64,000 nt of DNA from Huintestinicola sp050874005 (GCF_050874005.1 NZ_JBNMJV010000005.1:42607-106606); one strand, 5' to 3'; counted from the stretch's first letter, positions 22,251 to 31,906 are shown. The notes: generated by a model from the letters alone, not told the origin. A program made the numbers and translations.

Positions 22251-25200
22251 ATGGATTTCAACACTCAGAGAAAAATAGTAAGGAGGCTCGAAGAAGCGGG
22301 GAAAAATCCTCTCCTTTTCCTGCCCTGCCTTATTGCAAAATATGCGGTGATACTGTTTATGTCGGTGTGCCGCAGCGTTGATATGGCGCTGTCCGACAAG
22401 GATGGAAATTTTCTCGGGATAAAGCGTAAGCCTGAGACAAAGAAGGTCACTCCATCTGTTCCCGTTCCCGAGACCGATCTCTTTTCCGCAAAGAAGCCTG
22501 CACGCAGACCTTCTCTGCCTTTCCGTCCTTTGTGGCAGAGGGCAATGTCGCTCCTGCTTGCCTGCGCTTTTATTTCAATGAGCGCTGAGATATCGGCGGC
22601 GGCTGATGACACAGCTTTGCAGAAATATGTCGCACCTGCAAAGCAGCTTATCGTTGCCGACGATGTAAAGGATCTTCGTTCCTCGATATATGAAGCCGAT
22701 CTTTATACAAATTACAAGGATAATCCTACATATGCACTTCAAATAGAAAACGGTGCATTCAACGGTATGCCGAACCTTACCACAATAACTCTCGGCTATT
22801 CCGACAATATGTCTATAGGCGCAAACAATTTTGTTAATCTGGCTCCCGACGCAGCCGTTTATATCAACACCGACACCAAGGAGAATTACGAGTCGGCGGC
22901 GGCGCAGATATCAAATGAGGTCTCCAAAATATGGGACTACAAGGGAAAGACCTACACCGAAATACCAAAAGATATCCCCGTTCTCACCGCATACAGCGGT
23001 GTTGGAAAAGTGATACTCAAGTGGGATAATATTACTCCCGAGCCTGACGGATATGCGATCTATACATATTCAAACGGAAAATACAGCACAAAGCCCACTA
23101 TCATTCCAATTGATAAAGCTACTGAAAATGACAGCACGAGAAATCACTGCTCCGCCGAGATAAGCGGCACGTCGAACAAGTCTCAGATATATGCGGTAAG
23201 AGCGTTCAGAACAATGACAAGCTCCGATTTTGACGGCGACGGCAATGCCGATGTGTCCGTTCCTCTTTACAGCAAGCAGTTTGCCCGTTCGGGAAGCGCC
23301 GCACCTCTTACCGCAGGCAAGCCCGATATATCCACCACAATGAGCAACAAGACCGTTACGGTGAATATCTCTATGCCTGCAAAGGCTTCCGAGCCGTCCT
23401 ATATTCTGCTTTACTGCAAGGACGAGGGAGAAACGCTTTATTCGCCTCGTCTGAAAATTACGCCTTCTCAGATGACAAACGGAGTTTATTCTTTTGAAGA
23501 CCCCGATGATTTCGAGGGCGAGGGAGTGCGCTCATATGTGGCAGTCGCATATTATGACGTTCTGAACAGGGACGGTTCCCTTCTGACAAATCAGTATGTA
23601 TACCCCGAAAAGGATACTTCCACAGCAGAATACACTACTACCCGTTCTTCTGTAAAAAATATTACGGACGCAGTTTTAAATTCTCCCACAGATCTTAAAG
23701 CTGTCCTGTCAGCCGATAAAAGTATGTGGACGCTAACCTGGGTGCGCCCCGAGGGTACTTCGGGCTTTGACGTTTACTACAGCGTTTACGCCAACGGCAG
23801 ACCGGTAATAGCCGAGACAAGCCGTTATCTGAATGATTTTGCCAAGATAAACGTAAATGACCCCAGCATTACTCCCGGCGAAAAAGTGGAATTTTCCGTT
23901 ACCGCCCACGCTGACGGAATGACAAGCGGCGAGCCTGCCAAAACCACAGTTGAGATCAACTCTCTCAACAGCGTTGTCCTGAACAGCGCTCAGGCAGGAA
24001 ATAAGCGGATAACCGTCAATTTCACCGCTCACCCCGGCACAAAGCTTTATACCATTGCTCTTACCCACCCAGATGAAAACGGCGTAGAAAGAACTGATTA
24101 TGTCAAGTTAAGCGAAAGCGACTGCGTGAAATCGGGAAAAAATCTTACCTACACGATAAATGATCTGGAAAATGATATCCCTTATACGATTTCGATCTCC
24201 TCCGACGCTGCTACAGCCCTTTACTCCTCGGGAACTAAGACAGTTACTCCCTCTCCTGCGCCTCAGCCTCCCGAAAAGGTATATGTCAAGCCTTTGGAGA
24301 ACAGCGCTGTTATTTCCTGGGATATTGTTTATAAAGAAGGCACATCGGATCCCGTTGACGGATATCTTGTAAGCATTGTGAGAGAGTCGGGACAGCCTGT
24401 GGTCACAGATGAAAAGGTGGTCGGTCTTACCGAATATACTCCCAAGCAGAAGCTGGAAAATGATGTCAACTATTATGCATATGTTAAGTCGTATGTGGTT
24501 ATAGACGATAATCCGCCCATCGAAAGCGTTACTTCCACACGTTCCGACCTTTTCACCCCCACCGTGCAGGTAGACGATGTTCTTAACCTCACCGTCACCC
24601 CCTCCGGCAAGGTCATAAATATCAGCTGGACAGCTGTCAAGGGGGCTTCCGAATATATCCTCACAAGGACAAATCCCGACGGCAGCCAGAGTGAGATATA
24701 CAAGGGCAATAAGACCTCCTACACCGATATGTATGTTGACAACAAGACCGTGTACTCCTACAAGGTAAAGGCAGTTCGGACGGTTGACGGAAAAGACTAC
24801 GTCAGCGACTACAGCGCCGAGCAGCAGGGACTGATAAATTATTCTCTGACCTCTGTTCAGGGTCTTACCGCCACAGGCGGCGACGGCTGCATTACCTTGA
24901 AATGGGACAAGGTGGACGGTGCGGACGGCTACTATGTTCAGTATTCAAACAAGGACGCAAACAGCTGGACGACCATTGCAAATGTGGGACAGACTACATT
25001 CACCCATACGGGACTCAGAAACGGAGACGTTTATGATTACCGCATTATCCCATATGTGACCATAAACAACAAGGAAGAAGCCAATGATACCTACGCTCAG
25101 AAGGTAACGGGCAAGGCGGGCATAAATCTTCCTGCTCCCGCAGACTTCACAGTAACCGCAGGTGACGGTCAGATAACCCTCAAATGGAGCGCTGTCAAGG

Positions 25201-26333
25201 GCGCTGAGGGATACTGTGTTTATCTTGTGGCATATGACGGTTCTTCATATCTTCTTGACAAGGTATCCAAAACTACAGCGATCCACGCAAATCTTTCCAA
25301 CAATACCACCTTTACCTACAAGGTCTGTGCATATAAATATGTGGACGACGTTCTTGTGGAGGGAGATTTCTCGGTGGCAAAATCAGCTACCGTAGGAATT
25401 GAGCTGAATGCTCCCACAGATGTTACCGCCAAGGCAGGCAATGAGCAGGTTACTATAACCTGGAAAAAGTCGGACGGCGCCGAAGGATATGTGGTCTATG
25501 CCTACAATATGGCTCAGATGACCTTTGTTCCCGTTGGTATCGTTACGGGCACAAGCTTTGTTCACACAGGGCTTACCGCAGGCAGGGAATACACCTATAT
25601 GGTCGCTGCATACAAGAATGTAAACGGCAGCGTGGTTTATTCGGGATATTCGCTGGCAGTCACCGCAACGCCAACATCTTCGGGCGGAACCAAGCCCACA
25701 GATAACAGCAATACCGAGGCAGGCGACTTCCGCATTTATATTACGGGAACCACTCCCTACGGAATGTCAAACAGCAATATCATCTCCGCATATGCAGGCA
25801 AGGGTGCCTTCAACACGGATATTGACGTGAGATTTACTCTCAGCCCCGACACCGTGACAGCTATTCAGGACGTGCTGAACTTCTACGGCGAGGGAATTGA
25901 CAGTTTCCTCATTTATCCTATGGACATCGCAATTTACAACGCAGGGACCGACACAAAGGCGACTATCAACGAGGGATATTATATGACCCTTACTATTCCC
26001 GTTCCGGACGAGCTTCTGCCCTATTCGGAGCATATCTCCGTAGTGCACGTGTCCGATCTGGGACAGCTGGAGATACTTCCCTCTATCCACGTAAATGTGG
26101 GAGGAGTTGACTGTATGCAGTTTACCGCAAACAGCTTCTCGCCCTATGCGTTCGTGGTATATCTCCCCGAGATAGGCGAGGACACCAGCGCAGGAACTCC
26201 TGCCGCCGCACAGGGAACCTCTCAGACAAGCTCAAGCAGTCAGTCCGCAGCATTTACTTTCAGAAACACATATCTCCCCGAAATTTACAGACGGAGAGCA
26301 AGAAACAAGGTTTACAGGATAGTAAACAGATAA
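22251..26333 (+). CDS. Large secreted multi-fibronectin-III surface protein
   Basis: A 1360-residue protein. The N-terminus is unusual: about 90 residues with a hydrophobic stretch near 20-40, then F-R-P-L and a second hydrophobic export segment (about 93-112) ending S-A-A-A-D-D. Residues about 150-240 include a leucine-rich-repeat-like stretch (A-F-N-G-M-P-N-L-T-T-I). About nine fibronectin type III domains follow to residue about 1150, recognisable by I-T-L-K-W, G-A-E-G-Y and Y-x-Y-K-V-x-A-Y strands. The C-terminal domain (about 1165-1310) matches that of the 329-residue protein at 9.5 kb and ends with a basic K-V-Y-R-I tail. No LPxTG motif or dockerin is seen. Adhesion or sugar-surface contact is inferred. 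Confidence 0.88.
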   Translation: MDFNTQRKIVRRLEEAGKNPLLFLPCLIAKYAVILFMSVCRSVDMALSDKDGNFLGIKRKPETKKVTPSVPVPETDLFSAKKPARRPSLPFRPLWQRAMSLLLACAFISMSAEISAAADDTALQKYVAPAKQLIVADDVKDLRSSIYEADLYTNYKDNPTYALQIENGAFNGMPNLTTITLGYSDNMSIGANNFVNLAPDAAVYINTDTKENYESAAAQISNEVSKIWDYKGKTYTEIPKDIPVLTAYSGVGKVILKWDNITPEPDGYAIYTYSNGKYSTKPTIIPIDKATENDSTRNHCSAEISGTSNKSQIYAVRAFRTMTSSDFDGDGNADVSVPLYSKQFARSGSAAPLTAGKPDISTTMSNKTVTVNISMPAKASEPSYILLYCKDEGETLYSPRLKITPSQMTNGVYSFEDPDDFEGEGVRSYVAVAYYDVLNRDGSLLTNQYVYPEKDTSTAEYTTTRSSVKNITDAVLNSPTDLKAVLSADKSMWTLTWVRPEGTSGFDVYYSVYANGRPVIAETSRYLNDFAKINVNDPSITPGEKVEFSVTAHADGMTSGEPAKTTVEINSLNSVVLNSAQAGNKRITVNFTAHPGTKLYTIALTHPDENGVERTDYVKLSESDCVKSGKNLTYTINDLENDIPYTISISSDAATALYSSGTKTVTPSPAPQPPEKVYVKPLENSAVISWDIVYKEGTSDPVDGYLVSIVRESGQPVVTDEKVVGLTEYTPKQKLENDVNYYAYVKSYVVIDDNPPIESVTSTRSDLFTPTVQVDDVLNLTVTPSGKVINISWTAVKGASEYILTRTNPDGSQSEIYKGNKTSYTDMYVDNKTVYSYKVKAVRTVDGKDYVSDYSAEQQGLINYSLTSVQGLTATGGDGCITLKWDKVDGADGYYVQYSNKDANSWTTIANVGQTTFTHTGLRNGDVYDYRIIPYVTINNKEEANDTYAQKVTGKAGINLPAPADFTVTAGDGQITLKWSAVKGAEGYCVYLVAYDGSSYLLDKVSKTTAIHANLSNNTTFTYKVCAYKYVDDVLVEGDFSVAKSATVGIELNAPTDVTAKAGNEQVTITWKKSDGAEGYVVYAYNMAQMTFVPVGIVTGTSFVHTGLTAGREYTYMVAAYKNVNGSVVYSGYSLAVTATPTSSGGTKPTDNSNTEAGDFRIYITGTTPYGMSNSNIISAYAGKGAFNTDIDVRFTLSPDTVTAIQDVLNFYGEGIDSFLIYPMDIAIYNAGTDTKATINEGYYMTLTIPVPDELLPYSEHISVVHVSDLGQLEILPSIHVNVGGVDCMQFTANSFSPYAFVVYLPEIGEDTSAGTPAAAQGTSQTSSSSQSAAFTFRNTYLPEIYRRRARNKVYRIVNR

Positions 26334-26343
26334 CCTACAGCTT

Positions 26344-26381
26344 AAAAAGCCGCTTGTCACAAAGCTGACAGGCGGCTTTTT
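26344..26381. terminator. Bidirectional intrinsic terminator
   Basis: AAAAAGCCGC (26344-26353) pairs with GCGGCTTTTT (26372-26381), with an inner TGTC/GACA pairing; T-runs occur on both strands. Confidence 0.9.
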
Positions 26382-26385
26382 GATA

Positions 26386-26548
26386 TCTGAAAATATCCTC
26401 AAGCGGAGATGAAACAAAAAAGCGGTGAAATTTAGGAAAGTACCGATAAAGAAGTAATTATCGGTACCGTGCCACACACTTTGTTCGCTTCGCATTTAAA
26501 CCAACGAAATGGCAAAGGGGACACCCCCTTGTCCGCCGCTTTTGAATG
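26386..26548. other. Noncoding gap with a hairpin
   Basis: The 160-nt stretch between the terminator and the ABC permease stop holds a perfect 10-bp inverted repeat (26440-26449 with 26458-26467) and a GGGGACACCCCC palindrome near 26517-26528. The latter may act as a terminator for the minus-strand operon. No gene is seen. Confidence 0.45.
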
Positions 26549-27289
26549 TTATTCCCATTTGAAAAATTTTACTGAAATTCCCGTACAGACCGCCGTTGTC
26601 AGAAGCATTGTCAATATGGCGGCGGCTGTGTATTCCGAGGGTATCCCGAGAAATGTTGATTTCATCAGCCCGATACCCTGCGTGAGAGGGAAAAGTCCCA
26701 CAAGCTTCTGCATTATCTTTGGCATTATCTCAAAGGGAACCGTTGTCCCCGAGAACAGCAGGGCAGGAAAGTAAAGAACGCTTGCGATAACGCCTGCCTG
26801 CTTTGAGTTTTTTGCAAGTCCTCCCACCATCATACCGATACTGAGGGTGGATATTGCCGTAAGCGCCCAGCTTCCGAGAAATTTTATAAGAGAGCCGCCA
26901 AAACCTGCTCCCGATATGTATGCCGCTATGGCAAGGATCATAAGGGAAGCGGCGCAGTAAAGCATATAAATGGCAAGCTCCGCTCCCAGCAGAAGACCTG
27001 GGCTTGCGGGAGTTGCCTTGAAGCGCTTGAGTATCTTTTTCTCCCTGTAGTCCGCTACCACAAGGGGCAGACCCATAAGTCCTCCTGCACATATTGATAC
27101 GGCGCAGACCGCTCCGAAGGACTGCTCCAAAAAGGTGTACTCCGCACCCTCGGACGCAGGCTTTGAACGGTATATGAGCCCCAGCACTATAAACACCGCC
27201 AGGGGCATTATCAAAGCGAATATCACCATATTCATATCACGGATATTCAGCTTCAGCTCGTTTTTCATAAGCGTAAAAAAGCGTTTCAT
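26549..27289 (-). CDS. ABC-2 type permease (multidrug-type exporter)
   Basis: A 246-residue protein with six membrane segments and the ABC-2 pattern: N-terminal F-T-L-M-K-N-E-L-K-L-N-I-R-D, then a re-entrant loop with G-L-M-G-L-P-L-V-V-A-D-Y-R-E-K-K-I-L-K-R-F-K-A-T-P-A. The latter is the classic DrrB/NodJ-like motif. The P-F-E-I-M-P stretch and G-L-F-P-L-T-Q-G near the C-terminus also fit. It overlaps the ATPase gene by 4 bp, so the pair forms one exporter, controlled by the AraC-type gene upstream. The substrate is unknown; drug or lipid export is the usual role. Confidence 0.87.
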   Translation of the reverse strand: MKRFFTLMKNELKLNIRDMNMVIFALIMPLAVFIVLGLIYRSKPASEGAEYTFLEQSFGAVCAVSICAGGLMGLPLVVADYREKKILKRFKATPASPGLLLGAELAIYMLYCAASLMILAIAAYISGAGFGGSLIKFLGSWALTAISTLSIGMMVGGLAKNSKQAGVIASVLYFPALLFSGTTVPFEIMPKIMQKLVGLFPLTQGIGLMKSTFLGIPSEYTAAAILTMLLTTAVCTGISVKFFKWE

Positions 27290-28005
27290 TCAGCGTTATC
27301 CTCCGACAAAATAAGATATGCGTCCTCGAATTTCTCACAGCCGCATTTTTCCTTTGCTCCGCTCACCGTTCCCATAAAAACGGGTGAGCCTTTTTTTAAT
27401 ATGCATATCTCGTCGCAGAGAGCCTCCACCTCGTCCATAAAATGAGAGGTGAGGATTATGGTAAGACCCTCTTTTTTCAGCTCCGAGAGTATCTTCCACA
27501 CATCACGCCTTGCTCTTGCGTCAAGCCCAGTGGTAAGCTCGTCAAGGAATACGAGCTGTGGATTGGGGATAAGGGCGAGGACGATAAAAAGCCTCTGCCG
27601 TTCGCCTCCCGACAGGCTTTTTACCTGTGCGGAAAGCTTGTCACCGATACCGAATTTCTTGCACAGCTCCCTCCAGTCTGCGGGGGAGCTGTACAGACAG
27701 GCAGTTTCCTCGCACAGCTCGTTTACCCTTATCTCGTTCTGATACTCGCTTTCCTGAAACTGCACGCCAACCTGTTCAAAGAGACGGCGGCGGTCTTTTT
27801 TCGGGTCAAGCCCCAGAAGAGATGATGTTCCGCTGCCGGCTTTTTTAATGCCAAGCATACATTCGATGGCGGTGGTCTTTCCTGCGCCGTTTGCGCCTAA
27901 AAGCCCGAAAACCGTTCCGCTTTTTACCGTGAGGGACAGACCCTTTAATACGGTTTTTTTGCCGTAGGCTTTGGTCAGTCCCATTACATTGACGGCGGCG
28001 GTCAT
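27286..28005 (-). CDS. ABC transporter ATP-binding protein
   Basis: A 239-residue ATPase with Walker A G-A-N-G-A-G-K-T-T, the Q-loop V-G-V-Q-F-Q-E-S-E-Y-Q, signature L-S-G-G-E-R-Q-R-L, Walker B L-V-F-L-D-E-L-T-T-G-L-D-A-R-A-R-R and the switch H in L-T-S-H-F-M. The A-R-A-R-R after Walker B is typical of DrrA-like drug-export ATPases. Its start overlaps the stop of the regulator gene by one base and its end overlaps the permease gene, so the three are coupled. Confidence 0.9.
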   Translation of the reverse strand: MTAAVNVMGLTKAYGKKTVLKGLSLTVKSGTVFGLLGANGAGKTTAIECMLGIKKAGSGTSSLLGLDPKKDRRRLFEQVGVQFQESEYQNEIRVNELCEETACLYSSPADWRELCKKFGIGDKLSAQVKSLSGGERQRLFIVLALIPNPQLVFLDELTTGLDARARRDVWKILSELKKEGLTIILTSHFMDEVEALCDEICILKKGSPVFMGTVSGAKEKCGCEKFEDAYLILSEDNAE

Positions 28006-28892
28006 TACGCTTTACCTCTCTGTCTTACTGCTTTAAGCTCGATATATCCTCTTTCGCCACGAGGTTCAAGCTGTATCCTCGGCTGGGTGTTATCCCATTC
28101 GTAACCGATGACCGAGGGGTCATATTTTTCCATTGACTGCTGAACGGCGATTATTGCGTCGCAGTAATCCTCCTCCTCAAAAGGCTCGCCCTGGAACATC
28201 AGATAATCGCACTCGGGGAGAGTTATCACGTCAAAGCCCTCGGGAATTTCTCCGTCATAATCTGTGGAAACTTCAACGCCCTGGACATATACAGATGTGC
28301 CGTTTTTGCGGTATTTCTCGGTGAGCCACAGGCAGACAGGCTCGCCGCAGAGAGAGTCCATACTCGTAAGCAGTCCCCAGACATCACAGCCCACTTCTTC
28401 ACAATAGGCAAAATAGTCCGAAGCATTGACGCCTCTCTTGATAATGACCTTTCTCTCTGGCTTGTGAATTACCTGAATAAACACGTTTTTTACATTTTCC
28501 ATAGTCATATTCTCCTTTCGCAGTTCACGGAATTTTACTCCGTAGGGAATGAATAATGCAATGGGAACGGGTCGTCTGGCGTATTCCCCGGGGTTGCAGC
28601 CGAACTCCCGAAGAAAGGCTCGCTGATATCCGTCAACGCTGCCAAATCCCAGCTCAAAGGCAATGTCCGCTATACGGCATTCACTGTTTTTCAGCTTCAT
28701 TGCCGAGCGTGAAAGTCTGAGCCTGCGGATATAGTCAGAGGGTGTAAGTCCTGTCTGCTCCTTGAATATCCGATAGGAATACCAGGGGGAGAACATTGAT
28801 GTGCGTGCCAGCTCCGCCATTGTTATTTTCTCGTCAAGATGACGGGAAATGTAGTCCTGCATACGCTGTACGGCAAGTGTTGTATCGTTCAT
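28005..28892 (-). CDS. AraC-family regulator with GyrI-like effector domain
   Basis: A 295-residue protein. Residues about 8-105 are the double helix-turn-helix AraC domain (I-T-M-A-E-L-A-R-T-S-M-F-S-P-W-Y-S-Y-R-I-F-K, then I-A-D-I-A-F-E-L-G-F-G-S-V-D-G-Y-Q-R-A-F). Residues about 130-290 form a GyrI-like (SHV2-domain) small-molecule binding fold with the terminal R-I-Q-L-E-P-R-G-E-R-G-Y-I-E-L. This Rob/BmrR-like design senses amphipathic drugs and turns on efflux genes, which fits the downstream ABC exporter. It heads the operon. A TATAAT is present upstream (28937-28942 region) with a weak -35. Confidence 0.9.
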   Translation of the reverse strand: MNDTTLAVQRMQDYISRHLDEKITMAELARTSMFSPWYSYRIFKEQTGLTPSDYIRRLRLSRSAMKLKNSECRIADIAFELGFGSVDGYQRAFLREFGCNPGEYARRPVPIALFIPYGVKFRELRKENMTMENVKNVFIQVIHKPERKVIIKRGVNASDYFAYCEEVGCDVWGLLTSMDSLCGEPVCLWLTEKYRKNGTSVYVQGVEVSTDYDGEIPEGFDVITLPECDYLMFQGEPFEEEDYCDAIIAVQQSMEKYDPSVIGYEWDNTQPRIQLEPRGERGYIELKAVRQRGKA

Positions 28893-28995
28893 ATTCGGAT
28901 GTCCTTTCCCGGGAGCATTTGTCCCATTGATAACATTATATCTGATGCAAGGAAAATTTTCTCGACTTTTTTTGCTGAAAATATGGAAAGCGTAC

Positions 28996-29024
28996 TTGAC
29001 ATTTATGAAAATGTGTGTTATACT
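28996..29024 (+). promoter_or_regulatory. Sigma-A promoter of the XRE/membrane-protein pair
   Basis: TTGACA (28996-29001), 17 bp, TATACT (29019-29024). Confidence 0.85.
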
Positions 29025-29065
29025 GATGGAAAGTAAGCTTTACATAAACCGTAAATGGAGGGACT

Positions 29066-29269
29066 ATGAAAAACAGGCTTGAAGAAATACGCAAAGAACG
29101 AGGGATCAAGCAGGAAGAGCTGGCGCAGGCAATGGGCGTTTCAAGGCAGACCATAGGCTCTCTTGAAAACGGCAGGTACAATCCGTCCATAACCCTTGCC
29201 ATAAAGCTTGCAAGGTATTTCGGCATGACGGTTGAGGACATTTTTATTTACGAGGAGGAACAAAAGTGA
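29066..29269 (+). CDS. XRE-family (Cro/CI-type) small regulator
   Basis: A 67-residue DNA-binding protein that is nearly all helix-turn-helix: I-K-Q-E-E-L-A-Q-A-M-G-V-S-R-Q-T-I-G-S-L-E-N-G-R-Y-N-P-S, then L-A-I-K-L-A-R-Y-F and V-E-D-I-F. It resembles the YozG/Xre-like single-domain regulators that pair with membrane proteins in Firmicutes. It overlaps the next gene by 4 bp and probably regulates this pair. Confidence 0.92.
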   Translation: MKNRLEEIRKERGIKQEELAQAMGVSRQTIGSLENGRYNPSITLAIKLARYFGMTVEDIFIYEEEQK

Positions 29270-29745
29270 AATTTTATCTGAAACTCAGGGATTTTTTTGA
29301 TATTGGCAAGGGCAGCAGCTTTTTCGGAAGGAAAAAAGCTTCGGGTGGGATGCAGATATTCAGCGGAATTATGTACGGTTTTGCAATGGTAATGGTTTTT
29401 GCACTGAACGACACTTCCATAGAAATCAAAGCTCTTGGAATAGTCTTAGTTCTGATGATTGCGGGGGATTTTGTTCTGAAGGGAATACATACTCTGAAGA
29501 TGACAAAGGAAAACCCCGATTACGTTGACGATATTTCCGAAATAGACAAGGACGAAAGAGGAAGGAAAATGGTCCACTTTGCAGCATATACTTCTTTGCT
29601 GGTGTCCTATTTCCTGGGACTCATTGCAGGCTTGGTGCTTATGTTTCTTGATTTGGGGCAGGCGGGTTTAGCGGTGCTGATATTTGTATGCATACAGCAG
29701 TTGATTTTTGATATCTTCCGTATCTGCGAGGAAAAGCTGAACTGA
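29266..29745 (+). CDS. Membrane protein coupled to the XRE regulator
   Basis: A 159-residue protein with four hydrophobic helices, in two hairpins either side of a charged loop (D-Y-V-D-D-I-S-E-I-D-K-D-E-R-G-R-K-M). The start is GTG at 29266, overlapping the regulator stop, with GAGGAGG upstream. Pairs of a short XRE protein and a small membrane protein with this central D-E-R-x-x-K loop are common in Firmicutes; the membrane partner may sequester or antagonise the regulator. Function is inferred from context only. Confidence 0.75.
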   Translation: MKFYLKLRDFFDIGKGSSFFGRKKASGGMQIFSGIMYGFAMVMVFALNDTSIEIKALGIVLVLMIAGDFVLKGIHTLKMTKENPDYVDDISEIDKDERGRKMVHFAAYTSLLVSYFLGLIAGLVLMFLDLGQAGLAVLIFVCIQQLIFDIFRICEEKLN

Positions 29746-29747
29746 TA

Positions 29748-29786
29748 AAAGGCTGTCTGCGGCGAATTTTTCCGCAGGCAGCCTTT
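29748..29786. terminator. Intrinsic terminator between the XRE pair and the metal-ATPase operon
   Basis: AAAGGCTG and CTGCGG pair with CCGCAG and CAGCCTTT (29748-29762 with 29771-29786). It lies between convergent genes; T-runs are modest on both sides. Confidence 0.78.
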
Positions 29787-29790
29787 AAAC

Positions 29791-31677
29791 TCATTTTTTC
29801 ACATTCATTGCTCTCATAGCGTTGAGAATTGCTATGACCGAAACGCCCACGTCCGCAAACACCGCAGCCCACATATTTGCAATGCCAAGCGCTCCTAAAA
29901 TAAGAGTGAGCAGCTTTATGCCCAGAGCAAAGATGATGTTCTGTCTTACGATAGAAGCGGTCTTGCCTGCGATTTTTATGGCAAGGGGAATTTTGCGGGG
30001 GTCGTCGTCCATAAGCACCACATCGGCGGCTTCAATGGCGGCGTCCGAACCCATTGCGCCCATTGCTATGCCGATATCCGCCCTTGTGAGAACGGGTGCG
30101 TCGTTAATGCCGTCTCCAACGAAAATAAGGGACTTCTTAGGCGGCTTCTCCGCAAGAAGCTTTTCAACGCAGTCTACCTTGTCGGCGGGGAGCAGCTCGG
30201 CGTGATACTCGTCAATGCCAAGAGCCTTTGCACATTGCTCTCCCACTCTGCGGTCGTCTCCCGTAAGCATTACGGTTTTACGGACACCCATATTCCTGAG
30301 ACCTTCCATTGCTTCCTTTGCGCCCTCCTTGAGAGCGTCCGAGATGATTATGTGACCCATATATTCGCCGTTTACCGCAACGTGAACGGCAGTTCCCGGG
30401 TGGTGGCAGTCGTGGGCTTCGGAGATATTCTCCGCTTTCATAAGCTTCATATTTCCCGCAAGAATGGTCTTGCCTGCAAGCCCGGTCTTTCCGTCAATAA
30501 TCGCCTTAACGCCGTGCCCCGCTATCTCCTTGACGTTCTCTATCCTTGAGGGGTCGCACTCCTTGCCCCAGGCACGTTTTAATGAAAGAGAAATGGGGTG
30601 GTCGGAATAGCACTCGGCAAGAGCGGCAGTCTCAAGAAGCGCATCTTTATCCATTTTGTCCGAATGAACAGCGGTGACCTCAAAGCTGCCCTTGGTGAGA
30701 GTTCCCGTTTTGTCGAAAACAACAACGCCTGCGTTTGCAAGAGCTTCAAGGTAATTTCCGCCCTTGATGAGTATGCCCGCCTTTGAAGCACCGCCAATAC
30801 CGCTGAAAAAGGTGAGGGGAATGGATATGACAAGGGCGCAGGGGCAGGAAATTACAAGAAATGTCATTGCTCTGTAGACCCATTTGCCGAACTCGCCCCC
30901 TGTTAGCAGGGGAGGGATAAACGCCAGAAGAAGCGCACCGATTACCACCGCAGGGGTGTAGATACGGGCAAATTTTGAGATGAAATTTTCGCTTTTGGAC
31001 TTTTTCTCCTGGGAATTTTCCACAAGCTCCAGAATTTTTGAAACGGTTGACTGCCCGAATTCCTTCGTGACCTTGATTTTAAGGATACCCGTAAGATTAA
31101 CGCAGCCGCTGATTATCTCGCCGCCCTCGCACACGTCACGGGGAATGGACTCGCCTGTGAGAGCCGAGGTGTCAACGGCTGATGTACCCGATATGACAAC
31201 ACCGTCAAGGGGAACTTTTTCACCCGCTTTAACGGTTATGACCGAGCCTATCTCCACCTCTTCGGGGTCGACCTGAATGAGTTTGCCGTTTTCATCTTCA
31301 ATATTTGCATAGTCGGGACGGATATCCATAAGCTCGGAAATTGACTTCCTTGACTTGCTCACGGCGCAGGACTGGAAAAGCTCTCCCACCTGATAGAAAA
31401 GCATTACCGCCGTTCCCTCCGCATATTCGCCCGTGGCAAATGCGCCTATGGTGGCAACGGTCATAAGAAAGCTTTCATCGAAAAACTGTAAATGAATTAT
31501 GCCGAGAATGGCTTTCCTCAGAATGTCATACCCGATTATCAGATAGGGGATAAGGAACAATGCCAGCTTCCATATGCCTATGTCGGCTTTGGTTACGCCG
31601 AAAATTATCATTTCTGCTGCCAGAATAACGAAGCTTATGATTATCCTGGTCAGCATTTTTTTCTGTTTTTTGCTCAT
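29791..31677 (-). CDS. Zn/Cd/Pb-exporting P1B-type ATPase
   Basis: A 628-residue membrane pump that exports divalent metals using ATP. It has the S-C-P-C-A-L membrane motif, T-G-E-S-I-P, the phosphorylation site D-K-T-G-T-L-T, the H-P motif (S-D-H-P-I-S) and G-D-G-I-N-D-A-P. The last helices hold G-I-K and F-A-D-V-G-V-S, the Lys and Asp that mark the ZntA/CadA (zinc, cadmium, lead) subgroup. It has no N-terminal metal-binding domain; that domain is encoded separately just upstream. It is the last gene of the metal operon, 10 bp after the HMA gene. Confidence 0.93.
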   Translation of the reverse strand: MSKKQKKMLTRIIISFVILAAEMIIFGVTKADIGIWKLALFLIPYLIIGYDILRKAILGIIHLQFFDESFLMTVATIGAFATGEYAEGTAVMLFYQVGELFQSCAVSKSRKSISELMDIRPDYANIEDENGKLIQVDPEEVEIGSVITVKAGEKVPLDGVVISGTSAVDTSALTGESIPRDVCEGGEIISGCVNLTGILKIKVTKEFGQSTVSKILELVENSQEKKSKSENFISKFARIYTPAVVIGALLLAFIPPLLTGGEFGKWVYRAMTFLVISCPCALVISIPLTFFSGIGGASKAGILIKGGNYLEALANAGVVVFDKTGTLTKGSFEVTAVHSDKMDKDALLETAALAECYSDHPISLSLKRAWGKECDPSRIENVKEIAGHGVKAIIDGKTGLAGKTILAGNMKLMKAENISEAHDCHHPGTAVHVAVNGEYMGHIIISDALKEGAKEAMEGLRNMGVRKTVMLTGDDRRVGEQCAKALGIDEYHAELLPADKVDCVEKLLAEKPPKKSLIFVGDGINDAPVLTRADIGIAMGAMGSDAAIEAADVVLMDDDPRKIPLAIKIAGKTASIVRQNIIFALGIKLLTLILGALGIANMWAAVFADVGVSVIAILNAMRAMNVKK

Positions 31678-31687
31678 AACGACCTCT

Positions 31688-31906
31688 TTACATAATTATG
31701 GTACAGTCGGGTTCTATCTTTTTGCACTCCGCCGCAGCTTTTTTCATTATCTCGTCAAAGCGTGCGTCATCAGCGGTGATGGTGAGCTTCTGTGAGATGA
31801 AGCTTACTGTTGCGGACTCCACGCCCTCAATTTTGTTTATTGCATTTTCCATTTTCTTGGCACAGTTTGCGCAGTCAAGATCTTCAAGCTTAAATACCTT
31901 TTTCAT
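31688..31906 (-). CDS. HMA-domain metal chaperone/metal-binding protein
   Basis: A 72-residue ferredoxin-like HMA protein with a single metal site L-D-C-A-N-C-A. The D before the first Cys is typical of zinc/cadmium rather than copper sites. Start ATG at 31906 with GGAG upstream; a longer frame to 31945 lacks a ribosome site. It sits just before the P-type ATPase, which lacks this domain, so it probably delivers metal to the pump or replaces its N-terminal domain. Confidence 0.88.
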   Translation of the reverse strand: MKKVFKLEDLDCANCAKKMENAINKIEGVESATVSFISQKLTITADDARFDEIMKKAAAECKKIEPDCTIIM

